From a virus, in IMG/VR virus record IMGVR_UViG_3300009503_000019, positions 57,042 through 121,041 of that record: a stretch of DNA of 64,000 nucleotides; one strand, 5' to 3'. The first letter of the stretch is position 1. The number at the start of each line of letters is the position of its first letter. Below, in pieces: positions 50,704-58,842 of the stretch. A program made the translations under genes and the position numbers. The notes below the pieces were generated by a model. It was not told the origin of the DNA. It was given only the letters and a program-made list of their open reading frames with translations, and searched no databases.

Positions 50704-51630
50704 TCAAATAAATGTCAAATATTTATAAAAGACATCAAGTATTTCTTCGCAGGAAGGCTTATGGATAGATTCTAAGTTCTTCAAACTGTTGCTTTTAATA
50801 CACATCCCATCTCTTATAAGAGTCCATTTAAGATCAGGAAATTTTTTGTTCAATTCTTCACAGAGTTCATTAGCTTTTGCAATTGGTTTTTTCAAAATTA
50901 TTCCTGTAGCACCATTATTAGATGAATAAATAATAGCCATACAATTTTTGATATGTTTAAAAATGTTTGATGATATATTATGATTTGAGGAATTTAATGC
51001 TACAAAATAATCTTTAATTTTCACGAATCTTATGAATTTTAAATAAATCTCTTCAAAAGAAAGTGTTTCTTTAGATAACTTTTCACTTAATTCCGGTTCA
51101 ATTGTAGCCACAACAATATCACACATTGAATTCAGTAATTTAGGATTTTCTTCAATTCTATTCGCTAATTCTATAAAGATTTTTAATAATTTTGGAGCCG
51201 GAACCTGTTGTGCTCTTAATGCATATATAGTATGAATTAGAGAACTCTGTTGCTTCTGGAAAGGAGCAAGTTGTCCTTTATCAGCTCGATAGCAATAATC
51301 TACTAGGTCAAAATCTTTTTCATACAATTCAGGATATTCTTCATATAAAACTTGATAAACTAATTTACAACTAGTATAAGGACCTGTTATATCATGATGA
51401 TCAATTATTGCACCTTCCATATCTACTGCAATATAATCTTTATATTTAGTATTTTTATTTTTTTGCCAATCATCAATAGTAGTAAAAATAATTTTTGTAT
51501 CTGGTATTTTCTTTAGAATTAAAAACATTGAGCACAAGTTATCTAAATCTGGATAAGTATGAGTGATCGCTTTTTTGATTTGTTCTAACTTTTTTAATTC
51601 ATCTTTTACTTGTTGCAACTTTTCTATCAT
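50704..51630 (-). CDS. DHH-family phosphoesterase
   Basis: 308 residues, GAGG upstream. HTYPDLDN (24-31) corresponds to the first metal motif and AIIDHHD (74-80) is the DHH motif. These enzymes cut phosphodiester bonds in short RNA, DNA or cyclic dinucleotides (RecJ, NrnA, GdpP groups). A DHHA1-type substrate domain is suggested near the end by NNGATGIILKKP, but its usual GGG signature is not seen. A role in degrading host signals or nanoRNA is possible. Confidence 0.7.
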   Translation of the reverse strand: MIEKLQQVKDELKKLEQIKKAITHTYPDLDNLCSMFLILKKIPDTKIIFTTIDDWQKNKNTKYKDYIAVDMEGAIIDHHDITGPYTSCKLVYQVLYEEYPELYEKDFDLVDYCYRADKGQLAPFQKQQSSLIHTIYALRAQQVPAPKLLKIFIELANRIEENPKLLNSMCDIVVATIEPELSEKLSKETLSFEEIYLKFIRFVKIKDYFVALNSSNHNISSNIFKHIKNCMAIIYSSNNGATGIILKKPIAKANELCEELNKKFPDLKWTLIRDGMCIKSNSLKNLESIHKPSCEEILDVFYKYLTFI

Positions 51631-51665
51631 GTTATCACCTCTTTCACATTATACCATAAAAAAGA

Positions 51666-52343
51666 TTAAAATGGAATTTTCCGTAAATGCTTGAACTTCC
51701 TTTCTTCCACCTGATGCTTAGTTTCGACAGAAATTGGTTTTTCTTCTTTTTGCTCCTTCCTTTGTTTTGGAGCTTGTGTTTCTCTTTGCTCAACCTCTTC
51801 AGGTTCCTCTATTTGTCCAGTTTCTGTGGATTTTTCTACTGTGGATATTGTAGATTCTGTTTCTTTTTGTTTTTCTTCTTGCAATTTCTTAGGTCGGCCT
51901 CTTTTTCTTTTCACAGTGCCTTCTGTAACTCCTTTTACTTCTTCTTCTTTTTCTTTCTTTTCAAAAGAAGTTTTTTCAAAAGAAACTGGAGTTATTATTA
52001 ATACTGAATCACTTAAAATTCTTCCAATATCATTATCAAAATTCATAGGAACGGTACTGTTAATCTTAAAATTTTTTGATAAATAATGTATTAAACTCCC
52101 ATTCAGTTTGACGCTATACGGTAATGGTCTTTCTAAATATTCTTTTATTGATGCAATCATTGCATCAGATAATTTTGCATAATCTTGTTTTTCCAAAAGC
52201 TCTTTATCTATAGTGTATCCTTTTAAAATAAAAGCTATTGTGCCATCAGTCAAGATAATATTCCCATCAATATATCCATAATGAATTTGTTGAGTGAATA
52301 CTTTCAATATGGGTTTTATTTCTTTAAGAAACTCTTCTGACAT
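51666..52343 (-). CDS. protein with AT-hook and charged C-terminus
   Basis: 225 residues from ATG 52343 (AAGGAGG upstream); a frame seven codons longer lies before that site. The first 130 residues form an alpha/beta domain (HYGYIDGNIILTDGTIAFIL). Then KRKRGRPKK, a classical AT-hook that binds the minor groove of AT-rich DNA, and a Glu/Lys/Gln-rich disordered tail ending FKHLRKIPF. A DNA-associated protein is likely; role unknown. Confidence 0.6.
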   Translation of the reverse strand: MSEEFLKEIKPILKVFTQQIHYGYIDGNIILTDGTIAFILKGYTIDKELLEKQDYAKLSDAMIASIKEYLERPLPYSVKLNGSLIHYLSKNFKINSTVPMNFDNDIGRILSDSVLIITPVSFEKTSFEKKEKEEEVKGVTEGTVKRKRGRPKKLQEEKQKETESTISTVEKSTETGQIEEPEEVEQRETQAPKQRKEQKEEKPISVETKHQVEERKFKHLRKIPF

Positions 52344-52393
52344 AATTGCACCTCCTTTTCTCATAATTTTTAATAAGATTATAACAAAAAAAG

Positions 52394-52421
52394 TTGAAAT
52401 TTGTAAATGATTCTGTTATTT
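52394..52421 (+). promoter_or_regulatory. promoter giving a leaderless mRNA
   Basis: TTGAAA at 52394-52399, 16-base spacer, TTATTT at 52416-52421, seven bases to the ATG at 52429. The -10 box is poor, but geometry matches the other leaderless starts. Confidence 0.45.
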
Positions 52422-52428
52422 TTCTTTT

Positions 52429-54186
52429 ATGCCATGTGATATTTCAATATTTTTAGCGATATTTTTAGATGAACTTGCAGAGATAGTAAAAACTCTTACA
52501 GATATTGCAAGATATATGACTGATTTCATGAAGAAACCAGGAGATATTGTCAAAAATGTTGCCGAGGATACTAAAGAAACTACCCTAAATGAACTGTTGA
52601 AAATAATTTCAGATACTGTAGCAGGAACAATTGCCACATTATCTGAATATGTAGAGAATGAAGTTAAGAATTTGTATCAAAAATATGTTGGAAAATATTT
52701 AGATGAGTACATGGCATGGATACAACTTGGACTCATGGGTATAGATATGATTCCTATTATGATTGCTTATACTGTTACAATTATTCAAGGGTTATTAAAT
52801 AAAGAAATTGAATATTTAGATAGAATAATTAAAGATTTAAACACTATTATCAATGCATTACAGAATATAAAAACTCCGACTAAAGCACATGATGAATTTA
52901 TCAAGAGAACAGCAGAAATGGTAATTGAATTATTAGGTAGTGCCAGTAGTGATATAATGGATGCAAAAGTTCTTGCAGATTCCTGTGAAACTTATGAAGA
53001 ATTATTAAGAAAATTAGAATCTGCTCGTAGACGTCTTAGAGCATCTATTTCTTTATTAGATTTAAAAAGATTTGGATATTATGTTGATTCCTTTGAAGTA
53101 GTAAATGGAATAAAAGATCCTACGGGAAGATTTAAGGAAACAATGAAAAATTTTTGGGAAAATGCTTTAAAAGCTCATTTAAAACAAGAATTGGATATTT
53201 ATAAAAATTTTGGTGCTAAAATAGTAAATGCAGTTGAAGATATTACAGTTACATTCGGTAGAGATTATTTTCCGAATCATATGAAACTTATTGGGCAGCT
53301 CAGAATATATAGTATGCTACGAATTATTGCACTATATCAAATAAAATATGTTGATTGTAAATTCGAAAAGGTAAGATTAAATTTGAAACAAGATGATATA
53401 CTTATGAAGGCTATCGAACAATTAGCTGACGTTACAGATGCTCCATATAAATATTGTTATATATTTCCAGCAGTATCAGCAGAAGTTACAGCAGTATTAG
53501 AATTATTAAGAGATCCTCGTTCAGAAATAACTCAGGATTTAAAAGCACAAATACAAAAAACTAATCTTGAACCTTATATCTATTCTGATGGCTATACTCG
53601 TGTAACGGACCAATTAAGAAGGTTACCGGTAATAGCAAAAGCTTTCAAATCGATAGATAGAAGCGTACGAGATTTAACCTCTATCCGTAGAGTAGTCCAA
53701 TACCAATTGAATTGGGCAACTAGTTTGGCTTTGGATTCATCTCGTCTTGCATCATTATCTAACGAACAATTGCTTCAAATAGAACAATTATTATCAAAAC
53801 TTGGGGTATCTCCAGCACAAATGCAATCATTTTTGGCATCCGAAGGAATGAACACTACAATGCAAACAATAGGTTATTCTATGTATGCGGTAAATACTTT
53901 ACTAGATTGTTTAAAAGTATCTCCGAAAGCACTTGTAGATAAAGTTGAGCAAAAATTAAGACCCAAAATTATGCAAGCTAAAACATTCAAAGATTCCCCA
54001 CTTAATTCTATGCAAGCTACTAAGAAATCACTTAAAGATGCATATAATGATTTAAAGAAAGCTTTAGAAGATGCAAAGAAATGGGCTAAAGAAACTTTTC
54101 CTGATAAAGCTGCAGGTATTACTCAGGCGGCACAAGCAGCAACTCCGCCAGACTCATTTGCAAAATATGCTTTTCCAGGTGAATAG
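52429..54186 (+). CDS. large helical protein, probable virion component
   Basis: 585 residues, predicted leaderless. Almost entirely helical with one more hydrophobic stretch (about 97-125, WIQLGLMGIDMIPIMIAYTV). The C-terminus is Ala/Lys-rich and ends SFAKYAFPGE. Not recognised. Its plus-strand position as a single late-type unit between minus-strand blocks, and its K-Y-A near the end, suggest a virion protein, weakly. Confidence 0.6.
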   Translation: MPCDISIFLAIFLDELAEIVKTLTDIARYMTDFMKKPGDIVKNVAEDTKETTLNELLKIISDTVAGTIATLSEYVENEVKNLYQKYVGKYLDEYMAWIQLGLMGIDMIPIMIAYTVTIIQGLLNKEIEYLDRIIKDLNTIINALQNIKTPTKAHDEFIKRTAEMVIELLGSASSDIMDAKVLADSCETYEELLRKLESARRRLRASISLLDLKRFGYYVDSFEVVNGIKDPTGRFKETMKNFWENALKAHLKQELDIYKNFGAKIVNAVEDITVTFGRDYFPNHMKLIGQLRIYSMLRIIALYQIKYVDCKFEKVRLNLKQDDILMKAIEQLADVTDAPYKYCYIFPAVSAEVTAVLELLRDPRSEITQDLKAQIQKTNLEPYIYSDGYTRVTDQLRRLPVIAKAFKSIDRSVRDLTSIRRVVQYQLNWATSLALDSSRLASLSNEQLLQIEQLLSKLGVSPAQMQSFLASEGMNTTMQTIGYSMYAVNTLLDCLKVSPKALVDKVEQKLRPKIMQAKTFKDSPLNSMQATKKSLKDAYNDLKKALEDAKKWAKETFPDKAAGITQAAQAATPPDSFAKYAFPGE

Positions 54187-54936
54187 TTAAATTTTAAATG
54201 GATTAGCATGGATATAAGGATCAAATTGTTTTATATTTTTTACAGGAACACTTACTAATCCAGTTTTTGAATTAATAGAATATAATGCTCTAAAAGATCC
54301 ACCACGCTTCATTGGGGATAAATCTAACCTTATTTGACCCTCTTGTGGTATTGATAAAGTTAATAATGGATTCGCGGTCAAAGGCAATAATATTTGTTTT
54401 AATCTATTTCTTGCATCGTTTATATCAATTTTTTTGTTTAAATGTCCAATAATATAAAATCCTCTACCTCCAGAAAATCGTATCTCTACGTCTTTAACTT
54501 CAGGGAAAGTTTTTAATAATGTAGCCACATCTTCAACAACTTTTTTTGTTGTATTAAAATCAACATTTTTAGGATCAATATCAACAACATACATAGTTGT
54601 TTTATCTCCTAAAGTTTTATGGAATTCAACGGTTCTTCGTTTAATCCAGTAACCGAAATCATTCGGATGTTCAAAGTTCTTGAATGATTCAATTTTAATT
54701 TTTTTATTCTTTTCTTTCCTTTTTAATACTGGATAATTGGGTTGAAAATGCTGAATAACAATGACATTATGACCGGCTAAATCTTCCAGAAGTCTTTTAT
54801 GAACCTCCGGAGATAGGTAATAATGGAATATGTCTGCTTTTGTTAATTTTTTATCTGGAAGATTTACAAGAGGAGTATGCCATTTTTCTATTTCACGGAT
54901 TAATGTTCCAATGGTTTGTGCAAACTTTCTTAACAT
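54187..54936 (-). CDS. LigD-type polymerase (archaeo-eukaryotic primase fold)
   Basis: 249 residues. The order of motifs matches LigD polymerase domains: LTKADIFHYYLSPEVHKRLL near the start (LigD: TKADVIDYY), WIKRRTVEFHKTLGD (LigD: ...E.H), YVVDIDP with D119 and D121 as metal ligands, RFSGGRGFYI (155-161) and RLDLSPMKRGG with D206. Such enzymes fill gaps and add nucleotides at DNA breaks in non-homologous end joining. The partner ligase/phosphoesterase is encoded 39 kb away. The N-terminus MLRKFAQTIG carries the virion-type motif. Confidence 0.75.
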   Translation of the reverse strand: MLRKFAQTIGTLIREIEKWHTPLVNLPDKKLTKADIFHYYLSPEVHKRLLEDLAGHNVIVIQHFQPNYPVLKRKEKNKKIKIESFKNFEHPNDFGYWIKRRTVEFHKTLGDKTTMYVVDIDPKNVDFNTTKKVVEDVATLLKTFPEVKDVEIRFSGGRGFYIIGHLNKKIDINDARNRLKQILLPLTANPLLTLSIPQEGQIRLDLSPMKRGGSFRALYSINSKTGLVSVPVKNIKQFDPYIHANPFKI

Positions 54937-54941
54937 TCATC

Positions 54942-55340
54942 TTAAACTTGGAAATTTTCTTGCACAGAATAAGCTTCTATTTCGTAAGGGATATTATAAT
55001 AGGCTTCATAGAGATTGAATCTTGTTTCTTTTTTGAAAAAGAAATTTATGAACCATGCCCAGTAGTATTTTATTCCGAATTTTAATAATCCATCGTTAGT
55101 CTGTTGTCTCAAATGAGTAAATTCATGAAGAAATAATCTTTTTGTAAGTATTCTGGATGAAATAATATATGGTTTTATAGTAATTGCAGTGAAATCCATT
55201 TTTGCAAGTGCAATCCATGCAATAATTGCTCTACATAATCCTGCCTCTTTAATTAATTCCCCAAATGAACATATTTTATAATTTTCCCAATCATCAATTG
55301 ACTTAGGTTTACATACTACATAAAAAAATCTTTTACTCAT
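54942..55340 (-). CDS. zinc metallopeptidase-like protein (HExxH)
   Basis: 132 residues; starts inside the previous gene (8-base overlap). FLHEFTHLRQQT holds HEFTH (H72, E73, H76), and IPYEIEAYS near residue 120 may supply the third ligand. The region between is aromatic (YYWAWFINFFF), perhaps membrane-associated. Similar small HExxH proteins occur in phages, but the substrate is unknown. Lies just upstream of the LigD-type polymerase gene. Confidence 0.6.
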   Translation of the reverse strand: MSKRFFYVVCKPKSIDDWENYKICSFGELIKEAGLCRAIIAWIALAKMDFTAITIKPYIISSRILTKRLFLHEFTHLRQQTNDGLLKFGIKYYWAWFINFFFKKETRFNLYEAYYNIPYEIEAYSVQENFQV

Positions 55341-55545
55341 TTTTCAGTCTCTTCAATAATTGTTGCCTTAACATCGGTAAATGCCCAATTCTTAACAATT
55401 GATGCACGACAATTTTATATGCTTCTTCATCTGAAATGTTTTTGAATGTTTTTTTTAGTCGCATCAATGTTTCAGCAACTTCTAGTTTTTCGGCCGGAGT
55501 TAATTGAATCTGGTTTAAATCTATTTCTATTTCTTTATCATTCAT
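55333..55545 (-). CDS. small helical protein sharing a motif with the 18239 gene
   Basis: 70 residues, predicted leaderless. ISDEEAYKIVVHQLLRIGHL matches REQAYAIAVKQLQRTGYL of the 18239 gene, so both belong to one unknown family. Acidic N-terminus, basic C-terminus (QQLLKRLKNE). Starts the unit holding the metallopeptidase and polymerase genes. Confidence 0.6.
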   Translation of the reverse strand: MNDKEIEIDLNQIQLTPAEKLEVAETLMRLKKTFKNISDEEAYKIVVHQLLRIGHLPMLRQQLLKRLKNE

Positions 55546-55552
55546 AGATAAA

Positions 55553-55581
55553 ATAATACAAAAAATTTAATAAAAAATCAA
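55553..55581 (-). promoter_or_regulatory. promoter giving a leaderless mRNA
   Basis: Minus strand: TTGATT (55581-55576), 17-base spacer, TATTAT (55558-55553), seven bases to the ATG at 55545. Confidence 0.7.
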
Positions 55582-55587
55582 ATAGTT

Positions 55588-55965
55588 TCAAATAGCTAGT
55601 GAAAATGTTTTTGATCGGCCTGCTTCTGAAATAATATTTATTTTAATTGTAGCTTGATTTTCATTAAAGGTTATTGATACTAATTCTAAAGAATATAATC
55701 TTTCATCATCTGTCAAATCAAAATTCATACTCTGATCTCTTTTTATTGCTTCCTCTATTACCTTTAAGGACGATGTGAATAAATTCTTTAATTCTTCTTC
55801 AGCATTCACATTATATTGCAATGTTTCATTTATAATTTCTGTATTAATAATCCTATAAATCACTTCCTGAGCAAGTTTTTCTATTCCTTTAATTGTTTTA
55901 TTTAGCATTTGTAATTGAATTTTCCCAGTCGCAGGATCTACATATATGAACTGTAAACTATTCAT
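55588..55965 (-). CDS. unknown small protein
   Basis: 125 residues, coupled to the methyltransferase gene by a four-base overlap. Starts with MNSLQFIYVDPATGKIQLQM, a beta hairpin with a DPATG turn, then helices and a C-terminal beta pair. Possibly a tail or baseplate accessory, but no motif supports a firm call. Confidence 0.55.
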   Translation of the reverse strand: MNSLQFIYVDPATGKIQLQMLNKTIKGIEKLAQEVIYRIINTEIINETLQYNVNAEEELKNLFTSSLKVIEEAIKRDQSMNFDLTDDERLYSLELVSITFNENQATIKINIISEAGRSKTFSLAI

Positions 55966-56558
55966 TTTAAATTCAATATAAACAAATCAGCTTCAGGATC
56001 TCGTCTATCCAAAGGCAGCTTGATAATAATCTGAATATTAGGATCAATCTTATGAATTATATCAATTACTTTTTGTGGCTGATAATAAGAAACCCCTGCA
56101 TCATCTATTCCTGGTTTGTGATAAAATCTATCCTCATTCCATGTATCGAATAATACTAATCTTTCAGCCATATCAATCAGTTTTGATATAAATATTGATA
56201 ATACATCATATTTCTGGGTTCTTTTATAATCATCAAAATATGCGGTCACACCCCATGCTACCACAACATCACCCTTTGGTAAAACTATATTTTCTTTAAT
56301 TATATTTGCATAAATAACCTGGAATGGTAATTGTGCATTTTTCATTGCTAAATTTCTATTTGATTCGATACCAAGATAATTAAATAGCTTTCCTTTATTT
56401 ATCAAATATTTAGGTAAATCTAATGTTCCACAACCAACATCAATTAAAGTCTCATTATCAATCAAAAATTTATTTGTAATCTCGAATCTTACATTCTGTT
56501 GCTCTTTACTCAGCCATAAATTCTCAGCAAAATTTGCTTTTTTCTCTATCGTTTTCAT
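55962..56558 (-). CDS. class I SAM-dependent methyltransferase
   Basis: 198 residues from the ATG at 56558, the fourth codon of the longer frame; this start fits the -10 box seven bases upstream. LIDVGCGTLDLPKYL is the SAM-binding motif I, and YLGIESNRNLAMKNA is the acidic loop after strand 2. VVVAWGVTAYFDDYKRTQ corresponds to motif IV. Substrate unknown; the fold suits small molecules or proteins more than DNA. Confidence 0.75.
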   Translation of the reverse strand: MKTIEKKANFAENLWLSKEQQNVRFEITNKFLIDNETLIDVGCGTLDLPKYLINKGKLFNYLGIESNRNLAMKNAQLPFQVIYANIIKENIVLPKGDVVVAWGVTAYFDDYKRTQKYDVLSIFISKLIDMAERLVLFDTWNEDRFYHKPGIDDAGVSYYQPQKVIDIIHKIDPNIQIIIKLPLDRRDPEADLFILNLK

Positions 56559-56565
56559 TATTAAC

Positions 56566-56594
56566 ATTATATCATTTTTTATGGTTTAAGTCTA
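56566..56594 (-). promoter_or_regulatory. promoter giving a leaderless mRNA
   Basis: Minus strand: TAGACT (56594-56589), 17-base spacer, TATAAT (56571-56566), seven bases to the ATG at 56558. The -35 match is weak. Confidence 0.5.
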
Positions 56595-56996
56595 ATCTTT
56601 TTCTCTAATTTCTTCTGAGATATTTTTTGTTGCTCAGTTTTTGGACTTTGAAATATAGTCTTATCAATTGTTCCTTTTGGAGTTAATGGTAATTGTGAAA
56701 TAAGTTTTTTACTTAATTCTTTTCGACGTTCCGCTGTCATTTGAGTTTGGTCTCCATGTATAAAATTAGCTCTTACCTGACCAATAAGATTATTCACTGT
56801 ATCTGAAATTTCTTTTGTAGATATAGAAGATTGAGCGATTATTATTGATAATGATAATAAAAACTCATCTTCTCTTTTAAAATAATTAATTAAGAGGTTT
56901 TCTTCTATAGTTCCTGGATAAATCTCTCCACGTAACATCTTCGGATAAAGATAAATATAGACTTTGTACCAGAAATCTGGTATATCCGCTATTTTT
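56579..56996 (-). CDS. tail assembly chaperone, frameshift extension (gpGT-like)
   Basis: The frame is open without a stop from the slippery A run at the end of the 56989 gene to 56579. Its start region reads IADIPDFWYKVYIYLYPKML, a smooth protein sequence, and there is no ribosome site before its first ATG (56938). It is therefore best explained as the -1 frameshift product of the preceding gene, as for gpG/gpGT of lambda and analogous genes before tape measure genes. The downstream part is helical (EENLLINYFKREDEFLLSLS) with a Lys-rich end. Confidence 0.65.
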
Positions 56997-57000
56997 TTTT
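56967..57000 (-). promoter_or_regulatory. -1 ribosomal frameshift site with downstream hairpin
   Basis: Minus strand: nine As (57000-56992) directly before the TAG stop, giving the heptamer A-AAA-AAA in frame. A hairpin TACCAG-ATTT-CTGGTA (56982-56967) begins nine bases later. Slippery heptamer, in-frame stop, short spacer and stem-loop are the usual parts of a programmed -1 frameshift. Confidence 0.7.
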
Positions 57001-57387
57001 AATATCTTCTTTTAAAAGATTTTCACACTCAGTTCTAAAAGTCGTTACTAAGTCTATTAATTTATCCACTATAGGAACTGGTAAATTCTTTACTTTCTCA
57101 AATCTTGTATCAAATGCTAAATTAGACCAATCGTCATTGCCAAATTGTTTAATTGAATATGCTAAATATTTAAGCATATATTCATTCGCACTGATTGTAG
57201 TTGCAGGAGTTATTTCATTTAATTCTTTTGCAAGTAAACTTTGAAAAACTACAGTTAATCCAGAAGTTATTTTGTAAGTCTTCCATACTCTTTGTCTTAA
57301 TAACATCGATTCCAAAGACATATCTTCAGGAAGTTTTTCTTCCTGAATCGCCTTCTCTTCTTTTTTCTCTTTTGTTTCTTCCGTCAT
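56989..57387 (-). CDS. tail assembly chaperone (gpG-like)
   Basis: 132 residues, AAGGAGG upstream. Acidic disordered start, then a helical domain: RQRVWKTYKITSGLTVVFQSL, NEYMLKYLAYSIKQFGND and VPIVDKLIDLVTTFRTECENL, as in tail assembly chaperones that coat the tape measure protein. It ends in KKK at an A run that permits a -1 frameshift. Related genes sit just before the tape measure; here the tape measure lies about 2.2 kb away on the other strand with an insertion between. Confidence 0.6.
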   Translation of the reverse strand: MTEETKEKKEEKAIQEEKLPEDMSLESMLLRQRVWKTYKITSGLTVVFQSLLAKELNEITPATTISANEYMLKYLAYSIKQFGNDDWSNLAFDTRFEKVKNLPVPIVDKLIDLVTTFRTECENLLKEDIKKK

Positions 57388-57469
57388 TTTCTTCGTCCTC
57401 CTTCTCTTTTTTATCTTTAGGTTTAATAACTTTCACAACCAGCATATCTATTTCTTTTATTAATGCCAT
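57326..57469 (-). CDS. short protein at leaderless start before the chaperone
   Basis: 47 residues. MALIKEIDMLVVKVIKPKDK is followed by a highly charged tail that overlaps the chaperone start by 62 bases. Support is the ATG placed six bases after a good -10 box. It may simply be a leader that brings ribosomes to the chaperone gene. Confidence 0.4.
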   Translation of the reverse strand: MALIKEIDMLVVKVIKPKDKKEKEDEENDGRNKREKRREGDSGRKTS

Positions 57470-57475
57470 GGATGT

Positions 57476-57504
57476 AGTATAAAACAAAAAAAATAAAAAA
57501 TCAA
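57476..57504 (-). promoter_or_regulatory. promoter giving a leaderless mRNA
   Basis: Minus strand: TTGATT (57504-57499), 17-base spacer, TATACT (57481-57476), six bases to the ATG at 57469. Probably drives the chaperone genes. Confidence 0.65.
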
Positions 57505-57581
57505 CGGGAGCTCTGAAAAAGTGAATAATTATAATTGAAGGTTTGATAATAATTTCGTTATTTAATAAAATATCAAGTATC

Positions 57582-58766
57582 ATGATGATACGGTCAGCAA
57601 AATATAGTTTGAGATTTGCAACCATTAAGAAAAGAAGATTATTAGAAGAAACCTTTAAACTTTATAAAAACTATCTCCAGAAAACAATAAACTTAATGTG
57701 GGAAAGAAAAATACCTGTAAAAAAATTTGTGTCAACAAAAGATATTGACTGGATGGATAATCTGGGTGGACAATATAAACAGCTCATATATAAGCATGCT
57801 TCACAAATAGTAAGAAGTGTGAGAAGAAAGAAAAAGAAGAAGAAATCTAAATTTAAGATGAAAAAACCTGAAATTAAAAATCTAACTATATGTTTTGATG
57901 AAAAATTTGTTGAAATCTTACCATCAAACAATTCTTTTGATAGATGGATAAAAATAAGATTACCATTTATTAAAGAAGGCAGGAAAAGAGAGCGGATAGA
58001 AATTTTCATTCCATTAAAAGAACATAAACATAGTTTGAAATTCAAAAACTGGAATTTGAAAAAGACAATTGCAATAAACCTTGATAAAAACTGGATAGGT
58101 CTTATTTTTGAAAAAAAAGAACCGATGCCTAAAGAAGAAGGAAAAATAATTGGAATTGATATGGGATATAAAAATTTATTAATAACATCAGAAGGTCAAT
58201 TCATAGGTAAAGATTTTGATAAAATTTATGAAAAAATAGCAAGGAAAAAGCAGGGTAGTAAAGCATTTAAAAGAGCATTGATTGAGAGAGATAATAAAAT
58301 TAACTAATTGATAAATAAAGAGATCGATTGGAAATCGATAAAAATAATAAAAATTGAAAACCTAAAAAACCTTAAACATAAAATCAAGGGGCGTTTTAAG
58401 AGAGAATTTAATAATAAATATCAAAGATTTGTTTATAGGCAGGTTATTGACAAGCTGGAACGAAAGGCTCAGGAGGAAGCTGTGCGAATCCTGAGAGTTT
58501 CTCCAGCATATACGTCAATAACCTGTCCTGCTTGCCAGTTCAGGCACAAAAAAAACCGAGTTGCCGACCGCTTCAAGTGCTTGAACTGTGGCTATGTTAA
58601 TCATGCTGATGTTGTTGGTGCGATTAACATAGCCAATGGGGAGCCTATGGTCCCCCATGCAGAAAAAGCTCTTTTTCAGAGAGCACCATCAATGGGAGCT
58701 GGTGAGGACTCGAACCCCACGGGGCCTGGACGTTGCCCTTCTCCGGGGAAACTCCGGTTCCCCTGA
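57582..58766 (+). pseudogene. tnpB: TnpB-type RNA-guided nuclease gene with internal stop
   Basis: One frame across 57582-58766 interrupted only by TAA at 58305-58307. N-terminus MMIRSAKYSLRFA is typical of IS200/IS605-family TnpB. RuvC residues are kept: Asp in IIGIDMGYK, Glu in IIKIENLKN and Asp in NHADVVGAINIA; the zinc ribbon has CPAC...CLNC. TnpB cuts DNA guided by RNA from the element's right end. Either a nonsense mutation inactivated it, or the halves are made separately from the TTG at 58308. No TnpA transposase is present. GTATCAT-G-ATGATAC, a perfect palindrome, covers the start codons (57577-57591). Confidence 0.85.
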
Positions 58767-58833
58767 CCCAAAGGAGCCCTCTCATCTTTGGGCTTGAGAG
58801 AAGGGTCGCCCCAATTCACCCTGCCCAGCTCCC
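58694..58833 (+). ncRNA. structured RNA at tnpB 3' end (omega-RNA candidate; tRNA-like on the minus strand)
   Basis: A GC-rich 140-base block overlapping the last 70 bases of tnpB and enclosed by a 9-bp inverted repeat (GGGAGCTGG / CCAGCTCCC). Inside, a stem TTCTCTC/GAGAGGG has a loop CCCAAAG that can pair with downstream CTTTGGG, a pseudoknot. Place and strand suit the guide RNA of TnpB. Read on the minus strand the end is a T-arm-like GTGGGG-TTCGAGT-CCTCAC stacked on the outer stem. Both readings use the same helices. Confidence 0.45.
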
Positions 58834-58842
58834 AGAGAGGGT

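Noticed and set aside
58305-58307. TAA read as a sense codon (recoded stop)
   Set aside because: TAA ends many other genes here with correct spacing to the next start, so reassignment is not supported.
58694-58833. Minus-strand tmRNA or tRNA-Sec
   Set aside because: No D arm, no proper anticodon arm, no tag reading frame and no CCA; only the T-arm and outer stem resemble them.
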